Positions 49,882 to 59,802 are shown, numbered from the stretch's first letter. The stretch is DNA of 64,000 nucleotides from Opitutaceae bacterium (GCA_947474995.1 CANJNJ010000002.1:1-64000), one strand, 5' to 3'. Notes: generated by a model from the sequence alone, not told the origin. Program-made: numbers and translations.

Positions 49882-52512
49882 TCAATTTCGCAACGGCGCG
49901 AACATCGGATTGGTGCGATCGCCCCCGGCGAGAATATAGGCCACCAAATCGCGCAGTTCGTTTTCATTGAGTGAATTGATCAGGCCCGGCGGCATCAGCG
50001 AGATTTCGCTTGGCCGGCTGGAGATCAAGTCCGTCTTCTTCACCAGCGTGAGGACATTGGGGACCATCAGATTCGTCACAATGAAGAGCTCGGCGCCTTC
50101 CTCAAAGGTGGGATAGCCGATCATGACCGTGCCGTCCTTCATTTCGTAGCGGGTTGCCGCATAGTTTTCGTTGATGCCCGCGGAAGGTTCGATGATCGCC
50201 TGCAGGAGATCGTGTTCGGTGTACCGGGAGCCAGCCTGCGTCAAAATCGGACCGGCGGTTCCCATGCCAAGGTTGCCGAGCCGGTGGCAGGTGGCGCACG
50301 CCGCCGAGGTAAACATGGTCCGACCCTGGTTGAAGTCCCGCTGGCCCAACTGGCCCCGCACCGCCTTGGTCGCGTCCTCGAGAGTATAGGATTTGCCCGG
50401 GCCCTTCGGCGCCACGGCATTGGCCATGATCTGGGTATCGGGCCGGAGCGACAACTTCGCCAGCCGGTCGCGCTCGGCCGCGTCGGGCACACCAGCCAGC
50501 GCAATCATCCGGATATTATTGATGAAGCCGCCAAAACTCAGGCCGCCCGTCCAATGATAAGCCTGGTTAAACCAGGAAAAATATTCCTCGCGCAGTTGGG
50601 AATTCCATCCCACCCGAGCCGACCGCAGGGCGGTGGCGTAGGCGAACTGCTGGCGGGCGGGGCGGGTCTTGTTGAGGCCGGAAATCGTCGGACCGTAGCG
50701 ATCATTGCGGGCGAGCAGGGCCTCATCGACGATATCCTGCGGCTCGGGCTGTTCGGCCAGCTTCAGCAACGGCACCGTTTTCGCCACGACCGTGGGCGAA
50801 TCGAGATAAACCAGCAGCCCCGCCAGCTCGCGGCTGAGGAGTTTGTCAGGGTGCGGGTACAGACGGTCGAGTTGGGCGGCGACCCTCTGCTTTACCGCCG
50901 GCGCAGGTTCGCCCATGCGCGTGAAAATCAGTTCCCACAGGCGGACGGCTTGAAATTTTTGTTCCGCCGGCAGCTGGGCAATGTCGAAGAGGCTGAGCCG
51001 GTTGATCAGTTCGGTCTGCAGGGACTTGTCGCCCAGCCGGACCAGGGCAAGCAGCGCCTCCAGCGAAGCCTGCGGATCGCTTTCCGTGAGGGCTCGCCGA
51101 CTCCAAAGGGCCGGCGGCTGGCGCTCGATGGCGACCCGGGCCGCCCAGCGAATGAAACGATCGGGGTTGGAAAGATGCGGCCAGGCCCGATCGACGACGG
51201 ATTCACCGGCTCCGGTGGTATGCAAAGCCTCAAGCTCCCGGCGGAGCCGCGCTTCCGCGGTCGGGGCCGGATAAGGCGCGGGCGCGGTGTTCTCGGCTCC
51301 GACGTAGGTCACGCGATAGAGCGCGGAGTCGGTGATGCGCCCACCCGCCGTAAAATAGAGGGCCCCGTCCGAGGAATTCACGAGCACATCGGTAATCGGA
51401 AGCGGCTGGCCGCTGACGAACTCCTCCTTGATCGCGCGGAAAGTCGCTCCCGCCGGAATCATGTGCAGGGCGTAAAGCGTGCCGAAGGTCCAGTCCGCCG
51501 CAAAGAGCGCGCGCTGGTATTTCGCGGGAAATCGCGTGCCGGTCCCCATCACCATCCCGGTGGGCGACCCGGGACCAACCTCGAGCACGGCCGGCAGGCT
51601 GTCGGCGTAGTAGGCCGGCCAGCGGCCCGAACCCGAGCGCCACCCATAGTCGCCGCCGCTCACCACATGGTTGACGCGCGTCGGCAGGTACCAAGGCGTA
51701 CCGTTTTCATTTTCCGTATCGGAATCGTACGTGAAGATTTCGCCATTGGGATCGAAGACAAAGCGGTACGCATTACGCAATCCCATGGCGATGAGCTCAT
51801 GCTCCCGCCCATCGGGATCGGTGCGGGCGGTGTAGCCGGCTGGCGCCATGATGCCCCGGCCGTTGCCCACGGGAGGCCACATGCGCGGAACGATATGGTC
51901 CTCCTGCCAGGCCACGGGAATATGCTTCTCCAGGTTCACCGGGACACTCGTGTTGTTCCCGTTCATGTAATAGATGGTCTTTCCGTCCGGTCCCAGCACC
52001 AGGCCATGCGGCCCGTGTTCGCCCGACCCCGTCATTTCGCGCAGCAGTTCCGCCTGATCGAATTTATCGTCTCCATTCGTATCCCGCAGCCGGTGCAACC
52101 CCGACTTGCCTTCCCCAAATTTGTTCACCCGGTTCTCGTTGACCATCACGTAGAGGCTGTGGTGCGCGTACAATAGCCCGTGCGCTCCACCGATCCCGAG
52201 AGAATCAAGCTTTTCCACGGCCGTGACCTTGGACTCCGAGGCGACCGGCAGTGTCATCCGATACAGACCGCCATACTGGTCCGAGGTGATGAGCCGGCCT
52301 TTGTCATCGAGGGTCATGGCGACCCATGAGCCCTGCTCCTTGGTGACGGTATAAATCCGTTCGACTTTGAATCCGGGCAGCGCCGTCACTTTTTCCGTCG
52401 GGGGCGCATCGACGCGACGGGCCTGCTGCGCCGGGAGCGAGAGCCCGGCCAGACTCAACAGGCAGAACGTGACCAGAGTCCGCTCAATCAGCGTGGATTT
52501 AAGTGTAAGCAT
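49882..52512 (-). CDS. exported PVC-type membrane-bound dehydrogenase with cytochrome c domain
   Basis: 876 residues. Signal peptide (ERTLVTFCLLSLAGLSL), then an N-terminal beta-propeller-like region (GFKVERIYTV... up to about 430), an alpha-helical HEAT-like middle, and a C-terminal cytochrome c with CATCH at 739-743 and a distal Met candidate (SLMPPG). These PVC-type dehydrogenases, abundant in Verrucomicrobia and Planctomycetes, oxidise sugars or alcohols in the periplasm and pass electrons to a c-type cytochrome. Start ATG 52510-52512; another 28 codons are open but lie in a partial family 3 repeat. Directly follows a TonB receptor (496 bases). Confidence 0.88.
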   Translation of the reverse strand: MLTLKSTLIERTLVTFCLLSLAGLSLPAQQARRVDAPPTEKVTALPGFKVERIYTVTKEQGSWVAMTLDDKGRLITSDQYGGLYRMTLPVASESKVTAVEKLDSLGIGGAHGLLYAHHSLYVMVNENRVNKFGEGKSGLHRLRDTNGDDKFDQAELLREMTGSGEHGPHGLVLGPDGKTIYYMNGNNTSVPVNLEKHIPVAWQEDHIVPRMWPPVGNGRGIMAPAGYTARTDPDGREHELIAMGLRNAYRFVFDPNGEIFTYDSDTENENGTPWYLPTRVNHVVSGGDYGWRSGSGRWPAYYADSLPAVLEVGPGSPTGMVMGTGTRFPAKYQRALFAADWTFGTLYALHMIPAGATFRAIKEEFVSGQPLPITDVLVNSSDGALYFTAGGRITDSALYRVTYVGAENTAPAPYPAPTAEARLRRELEALHTTGAGESVVDRAWPHLSNPDRFIRWAARVAIERQPPALWSRRALTESDPQASLEALLALVRLGDKSLQTELINRLSLFDIAQLPAEQKFQAVRLWELIFTRMGEPAPAVKQRVAAQLDRLYPHPDKLLSRELAGLLVYLDSPTVVAKTVPLLKLAEQPEPQDIVDEALLARNDRYGPTISGLNKTRPARQQFAYATALRSARVGWNSQLREEYFSWFNQAYHWTGGLSFGGFINNIRMIALAGVPDAAERDRLAKLSLRPDTQIMANAVAPKGPGKSYTLEDATKAVRGQLGQRDFNQGRTMFTSAACATCHRLGNLGMGTAGPILTQAGSRYTEHDLLQAIIEPSAGINENYAATRYEMKDGTVMIGYPTFEEGAELFIVTNLMVPNVLTLVKKTDLISSRPSEISLMPPGLINSLNENELRDLVAYILAGGDRTNPMFAPLRN

Positions 52513-52551
52513 TCGGTGGTTTGGCTGGGAGGAGACGTGGTTGGCGCTGAC

Positions 52552-52595
52552 GCCGGAAGAATTCAATTGAGGGTTGAGAGTTGAGAGCCAAACCA
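52552..52595. repeat. partial family 3 repeat (one end, inverted)
   Basis: GCCGGAAGAATTCAATTGAG and TTGAGAGTTGAGAGCCAAAC match, in reverse complement, the right end of family 3. Confidence 0.7.
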
Positions 52596-52649
52596 AAAGG
52601 TGAATCTCACTTTGGGTGTGATGACTCGCGCCTCAGCCGCATCGATGCG

Positions 52650-52774
52650 GCCCAAAACCGCAAAACGCGTTTTGCTCCGGACGGGAAGAAACGATCGTTC
52701 TCGTAGCCCTGCTCGAGAGAGCAGGGAGGTACTTCGGTCCGTGACTGAGTCCCGCTTCTCTCGAAGCGGGCTAC
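52650..52774. repeat. dispersed repeat family 2, copy 2 (inverted to copy 1)
   Basis: Reverse complement of copy 1: GCCCAAAACCGCAAAACGCG, CTCGTAGCCCTGCTCGAGAG and CCCGCTTCTCTCGAAGCGGG. Confidence 0.88.
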
Positions 52775-53008
52775 AATGGGGCTGTTTCCTAGTACCTTCC
52801 GAGACGGCGCCCGGAGGTCGCCGTCCACCTTTCGGGTTCACTGTCACGAGGGGAAAAGTTTTCGACCGCATCGCTACGCCTCAGTCCTCAACTACCCGGA
52901 AACGGCCGAGCCTGAAACCAGGCTCTCCGCCGCCGGACGGGGATTGGCCGGCCAGCACCCTGCCATCGAATGGTGGCGTGATGCCGGCGGGCACGGAGAC
53001 AGAACCGG

Positions 53009-55786
53009 TCAGAATTTATAGTTGGTCGAAAAATAGTACGCCCGGGGCGGAATGGGGACAAACTGCAGCAGCGTCCGCTCTCCGGTCGACGGCAGCACGG
53101 TGTAGCCCTGCCGATCGGCAGGATTAACACCCCAACCCCGCCACGTCATCACGCCCTCGTCATCCAGGAGATTGTTGACGTTGATATTGACCGAAAACCG
53201 CGGGGTGAAGGCGTAGCCAGTCGCAAAATCGAACTGGTTGAAGCGCGGCAGGATGATGACGTTGGCAACGTTGCCCGCGCGCTCACCCATGTGTTTCCAC
53301 TGGAGGTTGGCGAAGAATTTCTGCGCCTGGTAACTCAGGGTGGTGTTGAGCATGAAGTCGGGGTTGTTATCCGACGGCTTGCCGGAGAAGTCGCGGTAGA
53401 CGTCGTCCTCGCGGCCGTTGTTGCCCGCGGCGAATTCCTTCCAGACCGTGCCCTTCGATTTCTGCCAGGTGAATACCGTGCGAAGGCTCAGCCGATCCGT
53501 GAGAGCGGCGTTGGCCTCGAGTTCCAAACCATAGGACGTCACCACGTTGTAGATCGGTTCCGGGTAGTACTGCGTGAGACCATCCGCCTCGGTCGCCTCC
53601 ACACTGTTGAAGATATCGCCCAAGCGACTCCAGAAAGGGGTCGCGATAAAGTTAAAGCGTTTCCCGGTGAAACGATAACCCATTTCCCATTGGTCGACCT
53701 GCTGGGGCTTGCCCTTGAGGTTATCGAGTCGGAACTGCGACGTGTAGCTGCGGAACAGATCGAGATCCGGCGCCTTCTCGCCATCGGTATAGCGCATATA
53801 GACCGAGTTGCGGTCATTGATGACGTAGTTCGATCCCGCCGACAGCGAGAGACTGCTCACACTCTTGTCGTAGCGCCAGATGCCGCTCGGACTCGGAACC
53901 GTGAAGCGGGCATCGTACAAGGTCAGCGGATCGCCATCGGCGCCACCGTAAGTGGGGTCCCAGTTACCCCGCGGATTCTGAACACCCGTGGCATTCATTC
54001 CCTTGACCGCGTATTTCTCGGTGCGGGCACCCCAATCAACGTTCCAGCGGCTATTGATGTTCCACTTGTGGCCGAAGAAGAGGGCCAGATGTTTGGCAAG
54101 GGCTTCATTCCGGCCATAGCCGACGCCGAGCGAGGTGTAGCCGTTGAAGTTGGTCAATTGCACGGTCTGTCCATTCCAGCCCGAGACTGCCGCGAGCGCA
54201 GCCGCCGGGGTGTTGGCAGGCGAATTTGCCGCCGTCGCCGGCGTCCACGTGATCGCGAGCGGCTGGGCCTTCTCGGTCAGGGTCATCGCAGCCCGCCCGG
54301 CCGTGGTGCTGCGACTGAGTTGATCGGCATAGCCGAAAAAGGCGCCCGCGGTGAAGACCATCTTATCCGTCACTTTCGTGACCGAGAATTGGTTCATCAG
54401 TTCATCCGCGCGGTTGCTGGGCGCATTGGCGGTGTTGGTCCACACGGCATTGATCGAGTCCTCTGCAATCTCCATCTTGCCATTCGGCAGGTTAGCGAAC
54501 GTCACCACCTGCCCCGGGTTCGAAGGGGCCGAGCTGCTGACGGAGTAATTGCCGTTGGACGTCACTTCCGCCACCCGGTTGCCGTTCTGACGATCGAAGA
54601 ACCGGTAGGTGCCGGCCGGAACGCGCCCATTCTGCGTGCCGCCGCTGAACTGGAAACCCATCGAACTGAAAAAATTCGGCCAAGCCAGGCTACGGGGAGA
54701 AATGCTGGTGCTGGCATTTCGATCCTGCCAGCTCCGCGCCACCTTGACGTTGTTGTTGAATGACCAGCCGTCGCCCAGTTCATGCTTCCAATCCAAGCCC
54801 AAGGCGCGCTGCTGGGAGCGCACCTTGTCGCCGGAATCAAAGGTATCAAGATTGTCCGCCGCCTCCCGCGGATAGGTTTGGACAAACTTCGGCAGCAAAT
54901 TCGTGCTGAAACGACTCAGGCCGGGAACTTGCTTCGGATCCTTGGGGTTAAGTCCAAGCTGATATTCGTACCAGTGATTATGGTCATCCTGGAATTTGGC
55001 GTAGATCTTCGCCGAGCCCCGGCCATAATCCTTGAAGAGATTTCCGCGCACCGTGAAACCATTGTTCATCGGATAGCCGTCGGCCGGGCGATGACCGTTG
55101 GCGACCCGGTAAAAGCCGCCCACGTCGTAAAGCCAGCCCGTGCTGCCCACCGGGCCGCCGAGGTTGAGGTCCGCGCGGTACATCGGCGACGAGTCGCCCT
55201 CGAGGCCGAAACGGGTGCGAATTTCCCCGCTGGTCCGAGCGGTCCCGGTCTTGCTGATATAGTTGAAAATGCCTCCGGGCGCGTTCGCGGCCGTAATGGA
55301 AGCGCTGCCCCCGCGCACCGCCTCCACGCGCTTCAGCGTCGCGTCCGGCCGGTGCCAGTAATCGGGACCACTGTTGCTGAAGCTGACGTCGGTGATCGGC
55401 AGGCCGTCCTCCTGCAAGGAGACGTAATAATAGCCGCGAGCACCATCGCTGGTATTGGCCGATATGCCCCGAGAGTAAACCATGCCGCGAATTTCCCCGA
55501 GCGAGGAATTAACGAACACGCCCGGAACGTTCAGCAGCAAATCAATGCCACTGACCGGGACCTGCGTTTCGAGGATCGAACGATCAATCGTCGAGATCGA
55601 AACCGTGGCCGCTTGGGCGGACGTCGCCGTAAAGACGCCCGTGACGACGAACTCGTCGAGTTTCAGGACTTTCCCCTCGGCGGGGACGGCGCTGGCCGAG
55701 TTGGTTGGACTGACTTGGGCCAGGAGACTGGCCGCCAGCCAAAGGCAGCCGGAGGCGCCCAGGAGATAACGTCGGATTTGGTTCAT
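53009..55786 (-). CDS. TonB-dependent receptor
   Basis: 925 residues. Signal peptide (LLGASGCLWLAASLLAQ), a TonB-box-like start (LKLDEFVVTGVF), a plug domain (about 60-180: LLNVPGVFVN, GLPITDVSFS, VEAVRGGSAS, ANAPGGIFNYISKTG) and a long beta barrel. The last residues NYKF end with Phe, as in outer-membrane barrels. Such receptors import siderophores, vitamins or oligosaccharides; in Opitutaceae many take up sugars. ATG 55784-55786 starts the signal peptide. The nearest regulator is the XylR-type gene across the glyoxalase gene. Confidence 0.92.
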   Translation of the reverse strand: MNQIRRYLLGASGCLWLAASLLAQVSPTNSASAVPAEGKVLKLDEFVVTGVFTATSAQAATVSISTIDRSILETQVPVSGIDLLLNVPGVFVNSSLGEIRGMVYSRGISANTSDGARGYYYVSLQEDGLPITDVSFSNSGPDYWHRPDATLKRVEAVRGGSASITAANAPGGIFNYISKTGTARTSGEIRTRFGLEGDSSPMYRADLNLGGPVGSTGWLYDVGGFYRVANGHRPADGYPMNNGFTVRGNLFKDYGRGSAKIYAKFQDDHNHWYEYQLGLNPKDPKQVPGLSRFSTNLLPKFVQTYPREAADNLDTFDSGDKVRSQQRALGLDWKHELGDGWSFNNNVKVARSWQDRNASTSISPRSLAWPNFFSSMGFQFSGGTQNGRVPAGTYRFFDRQNGNRVAEVTSNGNYSVSSSAPSNPGQVVTFANLPNGKMEIAEDSINAVWTNTANAPSNRADELMNQFSVTKVTDKMVFTAGAFFGYADQLSRSTTAGRAAMTLTEKAQPLAITWTPATAANSPANTPAAALAAVSGWNGQTVQLTNFNGYTSLGVGYGRNEALAKHLALFFGHKWNINSRWNVDWGARTEKYAVKGMNATGVQNPRGNWDPTYGGADGDPLTLYDARFTVPSPSGIWRYDKSVSSLSLSAGSNYVINDRNSVYMRYTDGEKAPDLDLFRSYTSQFRLDNLKGKPQQVDQWEMGYRFTGKRFNFIATPFWSRLGDIFNSVEATEADGLTQYYPEPIYNVVTSYGLELEANAALTDRLSLRTVFTWQKSKGTVWKEFAAGNNGREDDVYRDFSGKPSDNNPDFMLNTTLSYQAQKFFANLQWKHMGERAGNVANVIILPRFNQFDFATGYAFTPRFSVNINVNNLLDDEGVMTWRGWGVNPADRQGYTVLPSTGERTLLQFVPIPPRAYYFSTNYKF

Positions 55787-55908
55787 GGGGATTGGGGGTT
55801 TTGTTCTAAATTTTTTTGCCTCGTGGTTCGGCACGAGGACCCGATCGAAAGAAGCTCGACCCCGCCCGCGATCTGGATTCCTGCCAGCGTCTCAGGGTCT
55901 CTTCGCGT

Positions 55909-56373
55909 CTAATTCCACTTCTGCAACTCAACGATATTGCCTTCCGGATCGGTCATGTAGATGAGGGTCAGCCGCCCGGCTCCCGGGATGTCGAGCGTGA
56001 CCAACTGGCCCACGTCGCGCCCCCCCCACTGCAAGACTTCCTGTCGTTTCGCCTCCACGTCGGGCACCTCAAAAGCCAAGTGAGCAAACCCGGGGCGGAG
56101 GAGTGAAGTCGGCTGGCGGGGGTCATTCTGGCTGGATTGAAAAACCTCGAGCGTCGGGCCGCGCTCCCCATGCCCCGGCAAACGCAGGTGGCGACCCTGG
56201 AAGGAACCGCCCTTGAACCCGGTGAGTGCCTCGAAGAGCGGACCCTTATGGTCCCGCTCGGAACTGACGGGCTCGCAGCCGAAGACCTGAATATAAAAAT
56301 CCTGAAGGCGCTTCCAATCGGTCGCGATCACATTCGTGTGGGCGTATCTGATACCGGAAGGCGAGGTCGTCAT
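55909..56373 (-). CDS. glyoxalase/VOC family protein
   Basis: 154 residues. Single VOC domain: RYAHTNVIATDWKRLQDFYI at the start, GERGPTLEVFQ, FAHLAFEVPDV, MTDPEGNIVELQKW at the end. Paired beta-alpha-beta-beta-beta units with metal-binding His, Glu and Glu visible. The substrate is unknown; many such proteins are dioxygenase-like or glutathione-dependent. It is divergent from the AraC-type regulator. Confidence 0.85.
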   Translation of the reverse strand: MTTSPSGIRYAHTNVIATDWKRLQDFYIQVFGCEPVSSERDHKGPLFEALTGFKGGSFQGRHLRLPGHGERGPTLEVFQSSQNDPRQPTSLLRPGFAHLAFEVPDVEAKRQEVLQWGGRDVGQLVTLDIPGAGRLTLIYMTDPEGNIVELQKWN

Positions 56374-56604
56374 GGGCGAACCCGCTCCTTCATGCTGGCC
56401 CGCGGTCCCACCCGCCGGCGGGCAAGGAACGCGGCCGAGAGAGAAGAAGCGCGAGGAGAGCTCCGAAAGGGAAGAGACCAAATCATACGGACCAACGGAT
56501 GGGGAACGGGAACAGCGGGAGTCCATGCGGTCCGCGTGCCAACGCAATGGTCATTTTGTTTATAAAAACACTGCTTTTTGGTCACGAGCTGGTACGGCTG
56601 CCGC

Positions 56605-57768
56605 ATGAAGCCTGTTCCGCGAATCGCCCTCCTCGTGGAAACCTCCCGGGAATACGCGCGGGGACTTTTGCGCGGCGTCATCCGCTACCAGCACGAACAT
56701 GGGCCATGGTCGATCTACTTCAAACCCCAGGGATTGGGGGAGCCGCCGCCGCCCTGGCTGGCCTCGTGGCAAGGGGACGGCATCCTGGCCCGCATCGACG
56801 ATCGCCGCATGGCCGACGCCGTCTCCCGCACCTCGGTGCCCGTCGTTGATCTGCGCAATGCCCTGCCCAACCTAAGAATTCCCACGGTGGCGATCTCGAA
56901 CCGGGCCGTCGTCCGCGTCGCGGTCGAACATTTTTTGGCGCAGGGTTTCCGCCATTTTGGCTTCTGCGGCACACGCCGCGGCGAGAATCGCAATCAGGAC
57001 GAACGCAGCGACCTGTTCGAGCAGCTGCTCGAAGCCTCGGGGCACACCTGCCACACGTACCCGCATCCCCAGTCCTTGCCTGGGTCGTGGGACGCGGAAC
57101 AACGCCATATTGCCCGGTGGTTAAAATCGCTGCCGACGCCGATCGCCATATTGACCTGTCATGACGACCGGGGCCAGCAAGTCATCGATGCCTGCCTGCG
57201 CGCCAAACTGGCCGTGCCCGACGCGGTCGCCATCCTGGGGGTCGATAACGATCCCTTTCTTTGCAATCTCTCCACCCCCCAGCTTTCCAGCATCGATGTC
57301 TTTCCCGAAAGAATCGGGTACGAAGCGGCGGCGCTGCTCGCTCGCTTGATGAAAGGTGGGCGACCGCCGCGGCAGCCCCTGCTCTTCGAGCCACGAGGGC
57401 TGGTCATCCGGCAATCGACCGACGTATCCGCCGTCGGCGATCCCCACGTGCCGGCGGTGGCCAGGTTGATTCGCAAGCACGCCTCCGATTCGATCAGCAT
57501 CGAGGAGCTGCTCGCACAAGTACCGGTGTCCCGCAGTGCGTTGTTTCGCCGGTTCAAGGAACACTTGGGCCGCTCGCCGAAGAAGGAGCTGTCCCGCGTG
57601 CGGCTCGAGCGGGCGAAGTCCCTGCTCACGAATTCCATCCTCTCGGTTGAGGAAATTGCGCGTCAGACTTTTCGCACTGACGCGAAGCACTTTATCACGG
57701 TTTTTAGGCGGGCGACGGGTAGCACTCCCCTTCGCTACCGGAAACAGCGGGCTTACCACCAACTCTAG
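56605..57768 (+). CDS. XylR-type AraC-family transcriptional regulator
   Basis: 387 residues. An N-terminal LacI-like sugar-sensing domain (PVPRIALLVETSREYARGL; VDNDPFLCNLSTPQLSSID) replaces the usual AraC cupin, and the C-terminal two-helix-turn-helix AraC DNA-binding domain (about 290-385: VSRSALFRRFKEHLGRSP, VEEIARQTFRTDAKHFI) binds DNA. This is the XylR architecture, which activates sugar-use genes when xylose-like ligands bind. Its target is likely the divergent side, including the TonB receptor, but no operator was identified. Confidence 0.9.
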   Translation: MKPVPRIALLVETSREYARGLLRGVIRYQHEHGPWSIYFKPQGLGEPPPPWLASWQGDGILARIDDRRMADAVSRTSVPVVDLRNALPNLRIPTVAISNRAVVRVAVEHFLAQGFRHFGFCGTRRGENRNQDERSDLFEQLLEASGHTCHTYPHPQSLPGSWDAEQRHIARWLKSLPTPIAILTCHDDRGQQVIDACLRAKLAVPDAVAILGVDNDPFLCNLSTPQLSSIDVFPERIGYEAAALLARLMKGGRPPRQPLLFEPRGLVIRQSTDVSAVGDPHVPAVARLIRKHASDSISIEELLAQVPVSRSALFRRFKEHLGRSPKKELSRVRLERAKSLLTNSILSVEEIARQTFRTDAKHFITVFRRATGSTPLRYRKQRAYHQL

Positions 57769-57855
57769 CCCGCGTTTTTCCGGGGCGTCTCGGGACTCGG
57801 TGAGGCCCGCCAGCGGCAACCGGCGAATCGCCGGTTCATGCCCCATCTGCCACGT

Positions 57856-58308
57856 TCATCCCTTGCCGCCCCGCAGCACGACGAGATGGTCCGCGCCGTG
57901 CGCCTCGAACTCGCGCCAATAGCCGTCTTCCAGCGCGGTGAGCCGCTCGGCCTGTTCGTCGTCGAGTTCGTCGCCCAGCTTGGTCGCGCCGGCTTCGGAG
58001 TGGAAATCTCGTTCCGCGAGACGGCCGACCAGTTCGCCCCAAAACGCATCCTCGACGAAGGCCTCGATCTTCTCCGCGGCCGGCCCGCCGGTCAGTTTCT
58101 CATTCGGAAAATACTGTCCGTTGACGTCCGCCTCCACCAAATCGGCGCAGCCAAAGGTCTCGGCCAGTCCGAAGGCCTTTTGCGCGATGTCCGCGTAGCG
58201 CTCGGGCATGGTCGCGGGATCGTCCGGCCGCGCGCCGGCCACCCAGAGGCCGAGGTGAACCAGTTCGAGGAGCCGGGCGTATTCCTTGGTCGTGAAAGAA
58301 ACCTTCAT
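57856..58308 (-). CDS. conserved hypothetical protein
   Basis: 150 residues, mostly helical with acidic surface stretches (GDELDDEQAERLTALEDGYW). It starts MKVSFTTKEYARLLELVHLG. No signal peptide or known motif. Similar small proteins appear in Verrucomicrobia only as hypotheticals, to my knowledge. The ATG at 58306-58308 is preferred; 12 more codons are open. Confidence 0.7.
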   Translation of the reverse strand: MKVSFTTKEYARLLELVHLGLWVAGARPDDPATMPERYADIAQKAFGLAETFGCADLVEADVNGQYFPNEKLTGGPAAEKIEAFVEDAFWGELVGRLAERDFHSEAGATKLGDELDDEQAERLTALEDGYWREFEAHGADHLVVLRGGKG

Positions 58309-58369
58309 GAGGCAAGAGGGGATGCGATCCCGCGCGTCGCGCAAGGGCGGAGTGAGTCGCTCCTAGTTG

Positions 58370-58418
58370 GTCGTTCCGCCTTCAGGCGGTTCCGATTCCG
58401 CCTGAAGGCGGAACTACG
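58370..58418. repeat. REP-like double hairpin, family 1 (copy 2)
   Basis: GTTCCGCCTTCAGGCGG and ATTCCGCCTGAAGGCGGAAC, ending in ACTACGA, between the 58308 gene and the membrane acyltransferase. Confidence 0.85.
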
Positions 58419-58471
58419 AACTGCAACCACCGTTGACGCGTGCCGCCGCTCGAACAACATCCGCTCACCCC

Positions 58472-59719
58472 ATGAATGCCTCCACGCTGCCGACTTCGGG
58501 TGCCGCGGCTTCGTCCTCCGAATCATCGCGCCTCGTTTCGCTCGATGCCCTGCGCGGTTTCGACATGTTCTGGATCCTCGGCGCCGATGCCCTCGGGCAC
58601 ACGCTCCCGAAGATCGCGGACATCGCGCCGTTCCGATTCCTCGACGTCCAATTGGAGCACAAGACCTGGGCCGGTTTTGGGTTCTACGATCTCATCTTTC
58701 CCCTCTTCGTCTTCATCGTCGGCGTCTCGCTGGTTTTTTCGATCACGCGCAGCATTGGCAACCGCGGGCGCATCGAGACGGCCAAGCATATCGTCTTCCG
58801 CACCGTCGTATTGTTCCTGCTGGGTGTCTTCTACAACGGCGGACTCACGAATGGCTGGCCCGACGTCCGCGTCCTCGGCGTGCTGCAACGCATCGCGCTC
58901 GCCTACGGCGCCACGGGATTGCTGTTCTGCTTCCTCCAGCCGCGCGTGCTCGCCCACCTCACCGTGGCCCTGCTCGTCGGCTACTGGGCGCTGCTCACCT
59001 TTGTGCCGATTCGCGCCGTCCATCTGGAACGACACGCCTTGCCCGCCCAGATGGGCGTGGCCGCACCCACGCTGCCGCAGGCCCGCGATTTTTATCAGGC
59101 CACGACCCAGCGTGTCACCGGCGGCTACGAGCCGGGGATGAACCTGACCAACCAGATTGATTTCGAGTACCTGCCCGGTCGCCTCTACGACGCCTATTGG
59201 GACCCCGAAGGCATTCTGAGTACACTACCCGCCGTGGCTTCGTGTCTGCTGGGTGTCTTCGCCGGACTGCTTTTGCGGCGGTCCGACCGGACACCGCAGC
59301 AAAAAATAACCTGGCTGGTCGCCGGCGGACTCCTGGCGTTGGCGGCGGGTTTTCTTTGGGGGCTGCAATTTCCCATCATCAAAAAGATCTGGACGTCGAC
59401 TTTCGTCCTGGTCGCGGGCGGTTGGAGCCTGCTGCTGCTGGCGGGCTTTTATTACATCGTGGACGTGCGGCAGTGGCGCCGGTGGTGCGTGCCCTTCATC
59501 TGGATCGGGATGAACCCGATTACGCTCTACCTCGCGAACAATCTGGTGAATTTCCGCCGGCTCATCGCGCCGCGGCTGGTCGGCGGCAACGTGAAAACCT
59601 TCCTCGACAACGCGGTGGCGGCCGGCGTCGGCGACATGGTCATCGCTCTGGTCGCCCTCGGCCTGACCCTCTGGCTGGCCCGCTTCCTCTACGAACGGAA
59701 GATTTTCCTGCGCGTGTAG
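58472..59719 (+). CDS. membrane heparan-alpha-glucosaminide N-acetyltransferase-like protein (DUF5009)
   Basis: 415 residues with about ten hydrophobic segments. RLVSLDALRGFDMFWILGAD (20-39) near the N-terminus is the signature of the HGSNAT/DUF1624-DUF5009 group, which transfers acetyl groups across a membrane onto glycans. TLYLANNLVNFRRL near the end is also typical. It probably modifies cell-surface or imported sugars. ATG 58472 is chosen; 13 further codons are open. Confidence 0.85.
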   Translation: MNASTLPTSGAAASSSESSRLVSLDALRGFDMFWILGADALGHTLPKIADIAPFRFLDVQLEHKTWAGFGFYDLIFPLFVFIVGVSLVFSITRSIGNRGRIETAKHIVFRTVVLFLLGVFYNGGLTNGWPDVRVLGVLQRIALAYGATGLLFCFLQPRVLAHLTVALLVGYWALLTFVPIRAVHLERHALPAQMGVAAPTLPQARDFYQATTQRVTGGYEPGMNLTNQIDFEYLPGRLYDAYWDPEGILSTLPAVASCLLGVFAGLLLRRSDRTPQQKITWLVAGGLLALAAGFLWGLQFPIIKKIWTSTFVLVAGGWSLLLLAGFYYIVDVRQWRRWCVPFIWIGMNPITLYLANNLVNFRRLIAPRLVGGNVKTFLDNAVAAGVGDMVIALVALGLTLWLARFLYERKIFLRV

Positions 59720-59734
59720 AATCTCCCGGGGGGT

Positions 59735-59802
59735 CGTAGTTCCGCCTTCAGGCGGAAGGCCTTTTTCGGCGCGGATCGGATTCCGCTTAAAGGCGGAACG
59801 AC
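59735..59802. repeat. REP-like double hairpin, family 1 (copy 3)
   Basis: CGTAGTTCCGCCTTCAGGCG and ATTCCGCTTAAAGGCGGAAC surround about 25 bases (GGCCTTTTTCGGCGCGG). Confidence 0.85.

Larger units (their letters stand above)
52513..53008. other. 496-base gap with repeats
   Basis: A partial family 3 end (52552-52595), family 2 copy 2 (52650-52774) and then GC-rich non-coding sequence. A short minus-strand run near 52893-52960 (GFRLGRFRVVED, then stop) resembles the tail of an FGE-fold protein but is only about 30 codons. Confidence 0.6.

Noticed and set aside
52893-53008. Short minus-strand run GFRLGRFRVVED after the TonB receptor stop
   Set aside because: It is only about 30 codons long and has no start; at most an FGE-like remnant.
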